Notes under the pieces: model-generated
Told to the model about the DNA's origin: nothing
Seen by the model: the letters and a program-made list of their open reading frames with translations, nothing else
Database searches by the model: none
NCBI RefSeq assembly: GCF_037975245.1
Contig: NC_092561.1
Span: 9,361,001-9,425,000 of the forward strand
Direction of reading: 5' to 3'
Length of the DNA stretch: 64,000 bases
DNA from: Apostichopus japonicus
Taxonomy: Eukaryota > Echinodermata > Holothuroidea > Aspidochirotida > Stichopodidae
Part shown: positions 23,311 through 36,942 of the stretch, piece by piece
Layout of the letters: each line of letters begins with the position of its first letter
Position numbering within the stretch: the first letter of the stretch is position 1
Program-made: the position numbers and the translations under genes

Positions 23311-26189
23311 AAAGTGGAAAAGTTAAGCTGAGTGAAAATGGAGGAGTGCATGGTGAGATCAAGAGAGGTGTTGGGTGGGGGTAAAGGTATGCAGTAAGGA
23401 AAGGGTATGGGGAGGATGAGGGAAGTAGGAGGAATTATAGAGCTGAGGAAGGGATACCACATGGAGTGAAGGCCTATGTGCAATTTGATATTTTAGTTCT
23501 GTACAGGGATTGTATGGAGTCGAATAACACGTTTGCATGGCATTTTAAGCTTGAGTCTTTAAGTTTGATCAATTAGCTACTTCAAATATAAATTCAATCT
23601 TGTAATATTGTTGTCTTAAATTCCGTCCATGCATTGTTCTTTCCCGCTTAATTACATAATTAGAGGTTTTAATATTATTTTCCAACTTGCTAATCCCCAT
23701 TTTGTATCATGTTTGTATATAGAGTGAAAACAAATTGTTCAAATGTTACCACAGGTTTTATACCATGGTCTGTGTCAGGGGGCCGGGAGGGGAGGAGGGG
23801 AGGGAAGGGGAAGAAATTACACTAAAGAGCCAAAGCAATGTTTAACTAGTGATGTAGAAAGTATCTGTTCTTTTGGATGTAAAGGCTATTCTACCCTATC
23901 ACTGCTTTTCAATCCCTTCAGAGAGAAATATACTTAGCAGTTTGTTACCTTTATATTATCTTTTACCCATGACTAAAGCTGCAAGCAAGTAACATCCTTA
24001 ATAAACAAAGAATGCTAGATCCATTAATTAGAGTTTATGAACCGGCTCTTAAAGTACGAGAAAGTACCAGGGATTGTTTTTTATTTGGATCGTTCATTTC
24101 CCCCCCCCGAACAAAACAAAACAACGGCAGTCACTCACATCGTGTGAACTCATCACGAAAGATTTATATACCAGGAAGTAAGACAACATATATATTTCGT
24201 CATCGATCAAGCCACGGTGTTAAAGCACAGTAATATTTACCGGGGTGGAATTTCACTTAAAAGTTTGTTAACATTAGAGAATGTAGAATAACGGTTCAGA
24301 GTATAGGTTCAAGGATGTGTTATTTAAACAAACATTCACTTTGAAACGTGTCAGAACATCAAAACTGACATTTTGGCAAGATGCTTTTTTTTTTTTGGTG
24401 TTTAAATTTGAACGTTTAGAACTTTAGATACACACTCATAATTAATGTTTACGATCATCTGTTAAAGTGGCTGAACCACACAGTCTACAAAAAGACCGTG
24501 TAAGGTTCAGCTGCTGAGTATGGCACCTGCATACAAAACAATTGGATGTTTTCTATGATGGGAATTAATGGTGTAATTATGCGGATTATATTTCCCCTTT
24601 ACAGTAACATTGAATCCCAGTTTTGTTTGTAGGAGTGGTGAGAGGGGTGCAGGTGGCTGACAAGGGATCATAACCCTGCCAGACTTCAGATGGGGTGCGG
24701 ATGAGGGGGGGGGAGGAGGTTGGGGAAGGCAAAGGGGAGCCCTTGTATGAACTTAGCTGCGACATTGTGATATTTTTCTTGGTCTCTTGGCAGTAACGAA
24801 TTGCCTTTTCAATTTGGTTCTTAGCAAATCTGGGGATGGGAAGGAGTGGATAAATTATCCCATTAGTTCCCAATTACTATATGTTTCTGTTGTTGCATTT
24901 CATCCTTTGATACCCTTATGTTAGTTATGAGAATATATATACCAAACATAAATAACTATATCTTACAAATTTATCAGTCTTGATGCAGAAACTGCATGTC
25001 CAGTGCTCAAGTATTGCTATTTTTTGGTGAAATTCTGTGTTAAAAATTAATCATTTATTGAAACTCCAATATGGAGAAATTAACAGAAAAAATCAAATAT
25101 AATTGTATCGCAATAACTGAAATTATATTTGGCATGCTGGCAGCTTTTACCACAAACACACAAACCCACACATCCCAGCAAATGGCTGTGCTTTTCTTGC
25201 AGCCTGCTGGAAAAAACAACAGTTTATCATCTGTCCAAAACAAATTTTGTGTCAGAGGTTATCTATATTCTTGGGATAAAATATGGCAAAGTAATTGTAG
25301 AATACCTCAGACGCAGGAAAGCAACAGTTTTGTGTTGGTTTTTTTGCAGAAAATAAAGACATTATTGAATACCACTTAACTCAGAAAACATTTTTAATGG
25401 GATTTTAAACATGCAGTATAACATCTATAGATGCCACATTTCACTTCAAATCTGCTTTAAATACATTAGAGAGTTTGTGATGATCCAAAGAGCATTGTAG
25501 CTGAGAATTAAGCCTCTTTGTTTGGTAAATAAAAGCAATAATCTCTTCTGAAATTCTACTGTGTTTTTAATTTACTTTTTATTATTGTTTATATAGCACA
25601 AGTGTATACTTTTAGATGTATTTGTACCATTTCTTAATGCAGTCTATACTATTTATGTGCAACACAAAAGTAAATGCCACACTGAACTGTTGCTATGGTA
25701 ACCACATGCACTGAATTAGTAATGGTATCAGTTGCAAAGAGTATACACACATACAGTATGACTGTACAGTGAGCTGTGATATATATGCGGTACATACATG
25801 CAGTTAACACGCAGTTGGTTATAACTATAATAATCAGATACTAATAAAACTTAATTGCATTGAATATTTATATGATCTTGTACAGATGTTGGTATTTGAT
25901 GAATAATAATTAATCATCGGTTTGTAATATAAATGAACAAACCTGAACATGTATGTACAACTCAACATCAATATCTATGTTAGGTTTCATTGTGCACACA
26001 GTTTGAGAGATATATTTTGAGAACTATGGTAGTGGTGGAAATTAACCCTGGTTGTTGTTGTGGTCACTCCTTCACCAAAATGGGTGGGTCCTTGAGGTCA
26101 GGCTTGGTACCAATCTAGGGTAGCAATTAGCTTTATACAGTGAAACTTGGGAGATTGTACTTGATGGCTTACTTTTGACTATAGATAAG
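23311..26189. other. No gene seen
   Basis: Anonymous sequence with a G-rich patch at 23780-23815, poly-C at 24100-24108 and a G-rich patch at 24700-24740. A 102-codon plus frame and a 62-codon minus frame around 25055-25379 overlap; neither resembles a known family. Confidence 0.5.
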
Positions 26190-26420
26190 ATGCGGGTGTC
26201 TTTCAATCATGAGGTCCCCGGTTTGAGTCACTCCAAGAGTAATGTATGTCGTCCAGTTACAGAGTTGTTGACAATTGACCATTCATAATCATGGACGTTA
26301 AATATGAATCTAAGAGACTGACTTCGGTCAGCTTGCGGCTTTGATAAGCCAATGATGGCTTCTTGGCGAGTTCCTGCGTGCAGGAGGATCTTAATAACAT
26401 ACATACATACATACATACAA
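26190..26420 (+). mobile_element. tRNA-derived SINE, copy 4 (head lost, B box mutated)
   Basis: Plus-strand copy beginning near GCGGGTGTCTTTCAATCA. The A-box region is absent and the B box is changed to GGTTTGAGTC. The hairpin reads CCTGCGTGCAGG: the stem is kept and only the loop dinucleotide is changed. The tail is five to six TACA units. A few private indels (GATGGCTTC, TTGGCG) mark it as one of the older copies. Confidence 0.82.
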
Positions 26421-27231
26421 ACAGTTAACTGGACGTGAAATATCCCTTTAAAGGTAGTCAGTATAGGCCACAAATTATAGCACGCTATAATTGCTAGAAG
26501 TTTTCAAAAAGTAATTTCGTGGAGGTCTTTACTCTCCAAATTGGTCTCAGACAATTTTTAAGGAACACACAACATGACTGAATGTCCCAGTGAGGAAACT
26601 TTCCTCGAAGGTCGTAATAAAAACAGTTTAAGAATTTTGACCAAAGGTGACCAAATTTGAATATCTAGCATATTTGTGGCCAATACAGCATACCTATAAA
26701 CATACTGCAATATCACGTTATCAAACACAAGCTGTGTGTAACAGAACCCCCCCCCCTCCCCTCCCATATTTATTCTTTTATAACATTTATTTAGACTATC
26801 AATTTTCATATCTTGGAAGCATTTGCTATTCCATGCATCCTTTTTTTCTCGTTGATGTGAACCTCCCCTGCCCTCCACCTTTTCTCTAGAGGCTTTTTAG
26901 TTCTTCTCTGGCCAATATATAAACAGTAATAAAAAATATAATTATATTTTAAACAGTAGTTGCTAGTGTTTGTGGAGAACTCTGTGACCTAATCTTGAGA
27001 GAATTATGGTCGCAAAGGGAGAATCAAGTCCAGCGATTGGAAAATGAAATATTAAATTTGGCTGCTGATTCACTGAAAGGTTTATTATCTCCCTGAGTAT
27101 TGGTAACTTGAAACTGACCTCACAAATTTTCCAGGGATCATCCATGTAAGTACAGTACCCTAGCTACTGTACTAACTGTGTCGATGTTTATAGCACACTA
27201 AGATGGCCACTAGTGTGATGACTGTCCATAC
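26421..27231. other. No gene seen
   Basis: Anonymous sequence with poly-C at 26747-26756 and T-rich DNA. A 106-codon minus-strand frame at 26558-26878 overlaps an 80-codon plus-strand frame; neither carries a recognisable motif. Confidence 0.45.
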
Positions 27232-27477
27232 TATGTATGTATGTATTTTAGATCCTCCTGCAAGCAGGAACTCGCCAAGAAGCCTCATTGGATTATCAAA
27301 GCCACAAGCTGACCGAAGTCAGCCTCTTACATTCATATTTAACGTCCATGATTATGAATTGTCAATTGTCGACAACTCTGTAACTGGACGAGATCGATAC
27401 ATTAATCTTGGAGTGACTCGAACCGGGGACCTTATGATTGGAAGGCACCGGCGTTAACCACTGAGCTAACACTCCAT
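27232..27477 (-). mobile_element. tRNA-derived SINE, copy 5 (full length)
   Basis: The best-preserved complete copy. On the minus strand it starts ATGGAGTGTTAGCTCAGTGG (A-box-like TAGCTCAGTGG). A 33-nt spacer follows, then GGTTCGAGTC (B-box-like), then the body with the CCTGCTTGCAGG hairpin, and it ends TAAAATACATACATACAT. A 4-bp insertion (GATC) interrupts the body near 27393. The length without tail is about 225 bp, normal for tRNA-derived SINEs. The 3' tail would be supplied by, or recognised by, an unseen LINE partner. Confidence 0.87.
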
Positions 27478-27496
27478 AACACACCATACTGGTAAT

Positions 27497-27538
27497 GTTG
27501 TGACAGATATGTTGTGACAGATATGTTGTGACAGATAT
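27497..27538. repeat. 14-bp tandem repeat x3 beside a SINE head
   Basis: Three exact copies of GTTGTGACAGATAT lie 20 bp beyond the head of SINE copy 5, followed by a partial fourth (GTTGTGA) at 27544. Confidence 0.95.
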
Positions 27539-30493
27539 ATCCATGTTGTGAACTCCTTGATATGATAAAGTAGAGACATTGACCAGGGGGGATAGGAGCT
27601 GGGGGGGGGCACTGGGGGTACTTGCCCTCCCACTTTTTCAATTGACATTGACCCTTGTAGGGGTTGCCAGTAGCATTATGGAGGAACACCAGACATTCTT
27701 AAATATTGCCATTTTGTCCCATATTCAGTACATTTGTTGTGTGTGATAGTCTCATTCAAAATCTGTTGTTGACAGTTTTCGAAAAGCTCTTTTTTTCGTT
27801 TCCGAGATAAACAGGTTTGAAGTTTTGATAAATCTGGGAAACTCGTTAAATATGTGCAAACTACGATGTGTTGCACTCATCAAACTTTTGTATTTCAGGC
27901 CTTAATTGGTTAACCCCTAATTACGAGCCCACATATATGAATTATGTGATGTTCCTCTTTGCAAAGAAGACAATAAAAATATGTATATATTATACATATA
28001 TATATGCCCTAGAGTAACCAATACTTCACTGTAGCAAATATTCTGATGGTAACATTGATGAACTGAAGAAGTTTGGATGTTTTTGCAACCCATTGCAAAC
28101 CCATTGCAGTTCCAGCCAAATACTACATACATACTACGGAAAGCCAAGAAGCTCCACCAGAAAAATTATTCTAAACGATACGTTCATGTAGTAATAATTA
28201 TTACATGAACCAATATGTTAACATATTTGTTGTTGATTATGTCAGTCTTTAAGTTGCAGGGTTGATGGAAGTGGGATGGGGGATGGAGTGGGGAGAAGGA
28301 GTGACCTCACTGTTTCCTCACGGCTAAGCTTCTTGAGTGATGTTTCTCTCGTTTCAAACGAGAAAGCGTTATCATCCAAACGAGGAGTTTCATTTTAAGA
28401 TGTTTATGAGAGAAATAAGGATGAACTCCTTGTGATGAATAATGACTTAGAAAAACCCCCTTAAGGTTTGATGTAATTTGACAATTTACAGAGGAGGCAA
28501 GCATTGGATCTTCTTGAATTATTAATCGAATTGTAGTCAGCATGTCTGCTATAAGACCGTTTTTTTTCACCGATGTCTTATTGGTTTTCAAATTGAAGTT
28601 TAGTGGAGTTTTCATGCCTTCATTTCAAGTATGCACAGCTCCGAATTAATATCCAATAGCTATTTCGTAGGATGTGACTTTCTTGTATCGATATGATCAA
28701 TCATCAACAAAGATGCATTTATTCTCTTTCTCTCCAGAGAGAGGAGGGAGAGAAACTCAAGGTCATTTTCATTAAGGAAGGTGACAGTTTTTTTCCAACT
28801 TCAGATCCCCCTTTTGTATTAGTTGAGTGTTGTGATAATTACAAAACTTGTATTGTAATATTAACATGGGAATTAGTAATCAGCTTTGTAACTTCCTCCA
28901 GTTGAAGTTAATACAAAGCTTGCTCAAAGTATGAATTGCGTTGGTTCGTTGTACTAACTCTGCAGTTTCTAGTAGTCATAATTATATATTATGATATTTA
29001 TATTAATATTATTACATTTAATTTAGTGATATTAATATTACCTTTCAAAAATATATTAAAATATATATAAATATATAAAAATTTTGTCGCTTTTTAAAAA
29101 AAAAAAAGATGCTCTTCAAGAAAGGTAAGGACCTGAAATTGTGGGATGTAATAATGTTGAAATATGTGGGATGAAAACTTTAAATTAACTCGGAATGGAC
29201 TATTTGATGGTATATCTTGAAGTTTGAATTCTGATACTAAGGATCTGGCTTCATGGTAGATTAGTTTCTCACTCCATCAATTGCCAGCATATTTGGAGAC
29301 AAAACAGGGATGATCTTTTTGACTAGCTCAACATCCTCGTAATTTAATCATGAACATTGTAATACTTATCTTATTAAAGGAGAAACAGACCCGGCCATCG
29401 GTCTTTGGCTTTATTAAAGACGGAGATCTTTGTGAAGAACAACTCCCTCAAACAGCTTAAGGAAAAGAAACTTGTTCCATTTGGGAGATCTTACAGTAGT
29501 TTTAAAGCTGTGTCTGAGAGCTCTGGTCATGTTGTAAATCTAGTGATTTCATAATGGTTCATGGATCCTTTTTTGGGGGTTTTTTCTTTTCATAATTTTC
29601 AAAATAATCAAATTTAAAATAGCGATGAATATTAATTTTTAAATACAATCAAAATATAGTTCAAGGGGCCCTAGACATTTGGAATTATTTAAGTGGTGCA
29701 GAGTTAACGGTCAAAGGGATCTGTCAGATGGAACCAAAGAAATAAAAAGATTATTTTTCAGGGCATGATTGTGTAAGTTCAGGAGTTACCTCGCTCAATG
29801 TTTTGAAGTCACACTCCGTAATCGTGACTCTGACAGGGTAAACGCGAGAGATGTTAACAGCCCGAGGTAAAGAATAAACTTGGATTCACGTCAGAGATGT
29901 TGATTAACTTTAGCGACTGCACGTAGTATAGACTGTCTGAACGAGCAATTACTAGAGACGTTTTGAACTCTTATTAAATACCGTTGGAAAAGGCCACCCC
30001 TGCAACTGTTGCAACTTGTTAGATATAACGCTCTCTGATGTTTACCATGGCACGGACAACAGAACAGGGTCTTGAACTCGGATTAAATGAGGTAGATGCA
30101 TGCTGGGATAGCTCTATGCAACGACACCCTTGGAATAGCTGTCTGCAAGTTTTCACTTCATTTGTGAAAATATTACATAATTATTGCTTCTTCTTTTTTA
30201 AATTTTGTTTTTTTAGTACAGTCGTGATTAGTTTTGGAAGATATAACTGATGATGACAAATTTATGGGATAATAAAGTTCCTAGAAGTTTTTCTTAATTA
30301 TGTCAGATGGTAAAAGTATGTTTAACAGCTGTAACAGTCACTGGTATAACTAGCTGGTAAATGTAGGGTTAACAACTGTATTAAACATGATCAACTAAAA
30401 GTCCTTTTAACTTCAAGAATATACTACCAGTTCAAATATCAAAGCTAATAATAACAACCATACTATACCCAAATACCAGTAGCTAATTAATTT
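27539..30493. other. No gene seen
   Basis: Anonymous sequence. A 15-bp interrupted palindrome CTCGTTTCAAACGAG lies near 28349-28363. A very AT-rich block with TA/ATATTA simple sequence spans 28980-29100. A G-rich patch is at 27590-27620. Frames up to 102 codons have no recognisable motif. Confidence 0.5.
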
Positions 30494-30521
30494 GATATAT
30501 ATATATATATATATATATATA
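30494..30521. repeat. (TA)n microsatellite
   Basis: A perfect TA run of about 14 units. Similar shorter runs occur at 31198-31214 and 57290-57350. Confidence 0.95.
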
Positions 30522-30880
30522 GCATTCAGCCAATTAGTCTTTGAAACGTTACTACCAACATTGAGCATAAATACTCAATTGGATGATAGTTGGGTTCTCT
30601 GCTTGTGTTATTTGGTAATATAATAATATAATAACTACACACTGGATCGTTTTAGCACTGCGCCCTCGCTCCCTGGGCATATAACTTATTAAATCACAAA
30701 AGGGATTTGGGGATGTAATTTATTTCCTTACCCTATAGACATTTATGGTCCAGAGAGCTCTCTGTGAAGCCTGGCAATAGTAAACTATTTGTACTCAAGA
30801 AACTGTTTTCTCACCCTTCTCTGTCTCTGTTTCCCCCCCATTTATTCTCCATTCCCTCCCTTGGACGCCTCTCCCTCCCG

Positions 30881-31000
30881 AGATCCCTTCCCCTCTCCCT
30901 TCCGTTTTTCCCCTCTCCCTTCCGTTTCTCCCCTCTCCCTTCCTTTTTTCCCTTCTCCCTTCCGTTTTTCCCCTCTCCCTTCAGTTTTCCCCTTGAATTC
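30881..31000. repeat. 20-bp pyrimidine minisatellite, ~6 units
   Basis: Six consecutive 20-bp units of the form TCCGTTTTTCCCCTCTCCCT, the first and last degenerate. The tract continues into C-rich sequence ending in a 15-bp poly-C at 31070-31084. Two plus-strand frames (87 and 123 codons) of Phe-Pro-Ser repeats are by-products of the unit. Confidence 0.93.
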
Positions 31001-31084
31001 CATCCATTTTTGCCTCTCCCTCCCTATCCTCTCCCTAAATTCTTCCTCCTAATCCCAATCTCCTTTCCTCCCCCCCCCCCCCCC

Positions 31085-32459
31085 TTTTTCCTCTACTTTG
31101 GTTGTCCAGTTTCATGCTGGGTGAGATGCTTGTAATTGCATATATATACTGTCATGATATCCCTTCCTCCATGCATGTTTAATGGTCCCCCTGTATGTTA
31201 TATATATATATATACTGTAGTAGTCAAACGACTCATGACCTGACCTTGACCTGACCTACCTTAACCTGAATCTGACATTAACATATGATCCCCCTATTAT
31301 TATCATAATTATAAAACAGGGAAACAGTTCACCCGTAGCGTCAGTCAGTTTCCTTCCAAAATCTCTGAATATTTTTCTCTCTAATGGTACTGGGCCGGGC
31401 ATTGCATACACTAGATGGATAGACAACCGATGTGTGGTATAATTCCAGAGAAATTTACCTAGGTCTCCATCATGTTAAAAGAATCAAGAGATTGCCGTCT
31501 CTACTAACAGCAGAGTAAACAATCACGTCAATTAAGGAAGTCATTAAGCATAGCGTTAATTAGGTGTGAAAAATCAAACCGATGGTCAACTTCGCATGGA
31601 GTTCTTTTAAATTTGATGTGAGAAAAGAAAACAGATTTGAAAGAGTGTGTTAGGTATTTATAGAACGATCTCTGCTTGTTCAAACACATTAAAGGGATTT
31701 TAAGGGTCAGTTCTCTTTTGATTGCACTTTTTGTTGAAGGTTTTTACATTTTTATAGGTTTACATTCTAGACAATTCATTTAATAGGTATTTATTTATGA
31801 AATGAAGCAACAGATTATTAACATTCAAGGTTACCTTCAAGTACATACTAGCATGTTATAACCAGTTACATACTAATACGAATGACTTCGAGCGTAAAAT
31901 GTCGACGTTATCGATTTTTAATCGTTTTGTTTGTTTGTGTAAGTTTTATTTGTATGGTGCTGAATAGAATTGCAGGGTTTCCCCCCTGCCATTCATTTTG
32001 TGAGGTGGCAGCCTCTCTGTTTACTGGCGACCGCATCGCAGAAATAGTGCCAGTATCGCCGCCTCACTGTTTCAAAGAAGGAGTAAAAGTGGTGATTGCA
32101 ATCTAACTTTTGCAACTCACGCTATCTTCTGACATTGAAAAATTGGTTGTCAACACTAAATTATAGCAACAACTAAAAGTTCTTCTGCCTATTTTACATA
32201 GCATTGTTAGGATGATGGACATTAGGATGTTTATCAACATTTTTCCGGGCAACCATGCCCCCAGAACCCCTCCCCCTCCCCCAGGTATACTCATGCCCTC
32301 CAGTGTCACAAACCAATGACCTGCCTCTCACAGGAGAAATCCCAGGGGTAACCTTGGAATAGTTATGTAGGGACAAAACCTAAAAACATTTGAAGAGGGC
32401 TATTATCTACTGTAAAAACAGCTGTTTTATATGTAAAATTATGTATACTTAGTTTAGAA
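31085..32459. other. No gene seen
   Basis: Anonymous sequence. CTTGACCTGACC-like words recur near 31235-31270. A 74-codon plus-strand frame at 31882-32106 and minus-strand frames of 60-68 codons overlap, with no motif recognised. Confidence 0.5.
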
Positions 32460-32495
32460 GACTGGATGTTTCAATCCAAGCAGGACCTTCTTCAG
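32460..32495 (-). ncRNA. Hammerhead-ribozyme-like core, possible Penelope-like relic
   Basis: The minus strand reads CTGAAGA, then a 5-bp stem (GGTCC with GGATT, two G-U pairs) closed by a TGCTT loop. Then come GAAAC, five bases and GTC. This fits the hammerhead core CUGANGA / stem II / GAAA with a minimal stem III (A-C against G-U) and a GUC cleavage triplet. Penelope-like retroelements are known to carry hammerheads with very short stem III. Stem I is not evident: the bases outside CTGA and after GTC do not pair well. It is therefore a decayed copy or a chance match, and no reverse transcriptase remnant was found beside it. Confidence 0.3.
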
Positions 32496-32597
32496 AGGCA
32501 GATCGACCGAAATAAAACAGAGAAAACCAAAATTTGGGGGAAAAATTACTTTTTTGTTATTATAGTGTGATTATTTACCATACAAAGTAATACCAAA

Positions 32598-32665
32598 AAA
32601 ATTCAAGTGTTAGGGATTGCTATACAAAATAGTACCAAAACAAATTCAAGTGTTAGGGATTGCTT
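32598..32665. repeat. 43-bp tandem duplication
   Basis: ATTCAAGTGTTAGGGATTGC occurs at 32601 and 32644, each preceded by a related TACAAA-TA-TACCAAAA segment. Confidence 0.92.
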
Positions 32666-35600
32666 TAGATTGTATTTGTAAATGGGATTTTATAATGGGA
32701 CTTTAAATGGTCACATGTTACATTTAACCTTGTAAATACTTCAGTATATCCAGGGTAGTACTTCAACTGTTGTTGACCTACTTTTATAGTCCAAGTGTCT
32801 TGAATCCAAAAGCACTGCACAGATGTTATCTGAAGTTGATCTCTATAGGAAACAGAACTTATGTTACTGACCTAAAAGTAATATTTTTCTAGTGTTTTAT
32901 AGTAATCAGAGTACACTTTAGACACGTCTTAGAATGACCAGATTTCAAGAAATATATTATTACTTGTATATGTTTCTGACTTTTTAGATATTTTAGTTAA
33001 ATTCCTTCATGTGGATCTAATTCTGGCTTTTAGTTGCAGTTTACCAGTCCTCCGAGACAAAAAATATATATATAGCCGTATTGTGACTTCTTGTCATTTA
33101 CACTTTTGTACATAAACATAGTGTAATGTCTTCAGAATAATCACTATGTATTTTTTGACCAAAACAGTTAATTTAGTGTTCTTATATTTCATAAGAAAAA
33201 GTGATAATAAAAGCTTTGTTTAGATTTGCATACATGAACAAAATCAGTAAGCCTTACAAAATCTGCTGTTGAAAAGAGAAAGTTAAAAAAACAAAACATT
33301 TTAAGGCTACGGCTAAAATGAAATATTCTTTTGAGAAATTGGTATAAACTTCTTCCTAAATCACAGTTAACAAGACAATAGCAATAACTTGTCCAGATTC
33401 ACATTGCAAAAATAAGCTAATACAAATGTGCTATAAGCAGCATTTTAAGCCTAATTTAAATCAGTTGTTAATATCAGTTTTTAGAGCAAACAAGACTTTT
33501 GAAGGTTTTTAACATCTGTTGTGACAGAGTATTTATTTATAGTGGGAAGTATTTTGTATTATGTAAAGACAACCCACTGCTACATAGTGTGTACTTTATA
33601 GCTTTCTATGATATTTTCAAAGAATTTGCCATATAGTTGGGAAGAAAACATGAATTTCACGAGTATAGGCTTTGAAATCTTAAAATGAAATATTTTTGTT
33701 TTTCATAGTATTTTAATTAAAATTTTTAAGTTGATTAATTTGATTTCGCTCAATTTTGGAATTGCCATTAAAAAACTTAAGTACCATCAGAAACTATTAC
33801 AGTGCGTTAGATTACCTGTAGTAAAGTTTCTTTTCATATTAAAGGAAATGCTGAAAATTTTTGCAATTTGGTTATTGAATATGAATCATACATACAAATA
33901 TTTTTGAGGTACATATTGTTTGTATGTCATAAAATCTTTCATGTCAAAGTCAGAAAAATCATCTTAAAGGTTTCATCGTCTATTTACCATTAGTTCAGAA
34001 ATGTGTATCAGTGACACAGTTGTGATCACATTATAAGTTGACAATATATGCAACTGCAAATTAGTGAGAAAGTCAAACATTTGTGATTCATAATCACATT
34101 TTCTATTCTTTTGTTTTTTGTGGTTACGAGGTGGTAATCTCTGTTTAAGCTGAGTTGAAAACCTGTTTGCATTATTTGGATGATTTGCTGTAAAGTAGTT
34201 GTTTCCTGTGACAAGCCTGACAGACAATACCTCTTATTGTTTGATTAAAATCCTTCCCCCTATCCTGATATGTATCTTTATTTGACCACCACAAAGAGAC
34301 TGACTGTTTTTCCAGTCTTGTCAAGAGCCTGGCAAACAGATCATTTGTAAAATCTGACAGAGATGAGCTGAGGATGGCACCAGTCAGTTAGTTTATTCAT
34401 GTTCTTGCTGCTGTAATGCATAGGAGTGTTTGTTGTGGTTCAAGTACTGGTTGGTGAGTTGTATTATTCAATCTATATATCCTATATATTACTACTATAT
34501 TGTCTAAACCCTCCCTCCGTATTCACTCTTATTTTTGGCTGTCTGATACACCAATTTTTCTTATTCCTCATCTTGGCAACCTTCCAGTTGCAGATGTTGT
34601 CACCTGGAGAAGGGGGTCTTCTGAGAGGAGATGACCCCTCCCCCACCCCCAACACTGCCCCTTTAAGCAATATTGATAAATGGTTGAGGGTACTTGTAAC
34701 TGGCAAAATGGTTTTCTTTTTTTTCTTTGAAAAGTACTTTTTGTTCAGGGTTTCTCCAATATATTTTTTTTCTACTAATGTCAATGTTGTCATCCCCTAA
34801 CAATTGTTTGGCGATCCTTATGGGTGGGGACCCCCCCCCATTACTTTATGAACTTTAAAACCCAAGGTTTGCTTTGATTATATTTATATGTTGTTGCACT
34901 GATATTTTACCTCTACAGTTAAGGCCTAGCTATTCACAAGACATTGTTTCTGTTTATGTGAATTTTTTCAATGCATCTTTGAGAGAATGAAACTTCCAGA
35001 ATAGAAAAAAACTTAAGCACTTTGAAAGGTCTAGCAGGGGGCTCGGATCCCCGGACAAGGGTTTGTGGTTGCAGGAGGGTTAGGGGTCAGACTGGGCATT
35101 TTTCAGTCATGTAGACATGTCCACATGAAACTTATTGTTGAGAAAATTATTGCAGAAGGAAGGGGGGAGGGGGGGGGGGAAGGTGTGATAAGGAGAAAGG
35201 TTAGGACGTAAAGTTGCTTTTGTGAATGATGTATACTTAATCAGTCCTGGTTGTTTGTGGTACCCTTTCTAAAATGTTTTTATTTTGAAATATTATTTTC
35301 AACTTTTGAGCTTTGTCCCATTCATACCAGCTAATTGTTGCAGGCATATAAGTCTTTTGATGAATGTTGTAAAGCACGTAATATGTGGAGAGGGTAAATA
35401 TGATGAAATTTTTGCCTTTTGAGAATAAGACCTCTTTTTGTGTCATTTAGCTTCTCTTTTCTTTTTAGCTCTACTCATTGCATCTACAAATGCATTTACA
35501 CAAAAACATTGCATGATCAGCTACCTCTTCTAAAATCTTTTTCTTCAGTTTGTACGTTTTTCTTAAAAATAATATGACTTCTGTATGTAATAGTCCTCAT

Positions 35601-36775
35601 ACCGGGTTTTAACGTAAATGTCAAAGTCATCAAAATTTTTAATGATGTACAGGCATAACCTCGCCTCGATGGAAAAAATGTTTCGATACCTCTCATATCC
35701 AGTACTGTACCTCAAACATTTGTATCAGGCTAAAGACACAAGGGAGTAGGTATCTTTTTATCCTTCATGCCACGTCAAAACTATCTTACCGCCAGGAGGA
35801 TGATCCGCGACCGCCTCCTCTCTCACCCGTCACACATGTCCAAAAACCGAGATGAAGCGGTGAAAAAAATCATCCCTGTATTTAATTTGATGTTAAAGAA
35901 CCCATCCTGTCATTTAGATCCGAATTTGAAATGACAGCAGCTAGGCAGCTCGACAAAATATCTATCTTCGATACCTTTGAAGTTTGAAACAAGTCCGATT
36001 TCAGTCTTTTTTTTGGTTGTTGTGGTTGAGATTTTTCATCTTGAAAGGAAGTTTTTACCTGCTTACCTGCTGACAGTGTAGTGGGAGGCATGAAATGGGG
36101 TACTTAATTTGTTTCAATAATTTGCATTGACGTTACATGAGACTGTTGACAGAATGAGAGTTTTAAATACGTTGAAGAAGTATAATACTAAAGTGGTCAT
36201 AGTAGTGAGTATGAGAGGTACCGTACTTAAGTGAATGAAATATGATACATATTTCGTTAGGGGGGGTAGGGGGGTGATGATTTTTCATCTTTTTTTTTTG
36301 TAATAAATTTTACATACTTCCCGTGGCATTTTATTGAATAATTTGTTGTGTGTGTGTCATGTTAAAGTGAAGATGGATTAGTTTACTGCATTTCTCATCT
36401 CCTCATGGTGTCGCGTCACCACCGATGCGTAGCTATGACCTATGACCTATGACCAATTTCTTTGTGATGTGTTCGTGTAATAGAACATAATTTAGATGCA
36501 TGACATTTTTAACATGCACAAATGATGTTGATTTTTCAGAGTAGGATCCAGTAAATTTTGTTTATCAATTTAGCTAACAAAATAGTGTTTTTTGGGGATT
36601 GTTGGTTTGAAGAATGTAAATCGGTGAATACTAATTACAGGACTATTAGCATGACGCAAACATCGGGGAGAGTGTGAGGAGGGAAGGGTGATGGGAAGGT
36701 CCCCATTTAGTTTCAGAGTGCTCAGTGATATTATCAAAGGGGCACTTCATTTCAACACCACACTGAACATTGGGT
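32666..36775. other. No gene seen
   Basis: A long anonymous AT-rich stretch. There are C/G runs at 34831-34839 and 35169-35179, a (TATGACC)x3 repeat near 36436-36455, and a GC-richer patch at 35640-35860 with no clear exon. The 103-124-codon frames at 34426-34800 overlap on opposite strands. Confidence 0.5.
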
Positions 36776-36942
36776 CCAATTACCTCTATCCCCTTCCCTC
36801 CCCTCACCCCACAGCACTATTGCAAACCTGTGTCTGGGTTTTGATTAGGCCTTGACATCCAATAACCTCTACCCCCTCCCCCCCTCACCCCACAGCACTA
36901 TTACAAACCTGTATCTGGGGTTCTGATTAGGCCTTAACATCC
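36776..36942. repeat. ~84-bp tandem duplication
   Basis: Two units, each running CCAATWACCTCT, a C-rich stretch, CACCCCACAGCACTATT, CAAACCTGT and GATTAGGCCTT. They differ by a handful of substitutions and indels. Confidence 0.93.

Noticed and set aside
22970-23483. Two Ser/Pro/Leu-rich minus-strand frames of 130 and 152 codons
   Set aside because: They read the same polypurine tract in two different frames; compositional.
27400-27477. Genuine tRNA gene suggested by A- and B-box motifs
   Set aside because: The region after the B box does not close a T stem or acceptor stem, and the same sequence recurs with a SINE body and tail.
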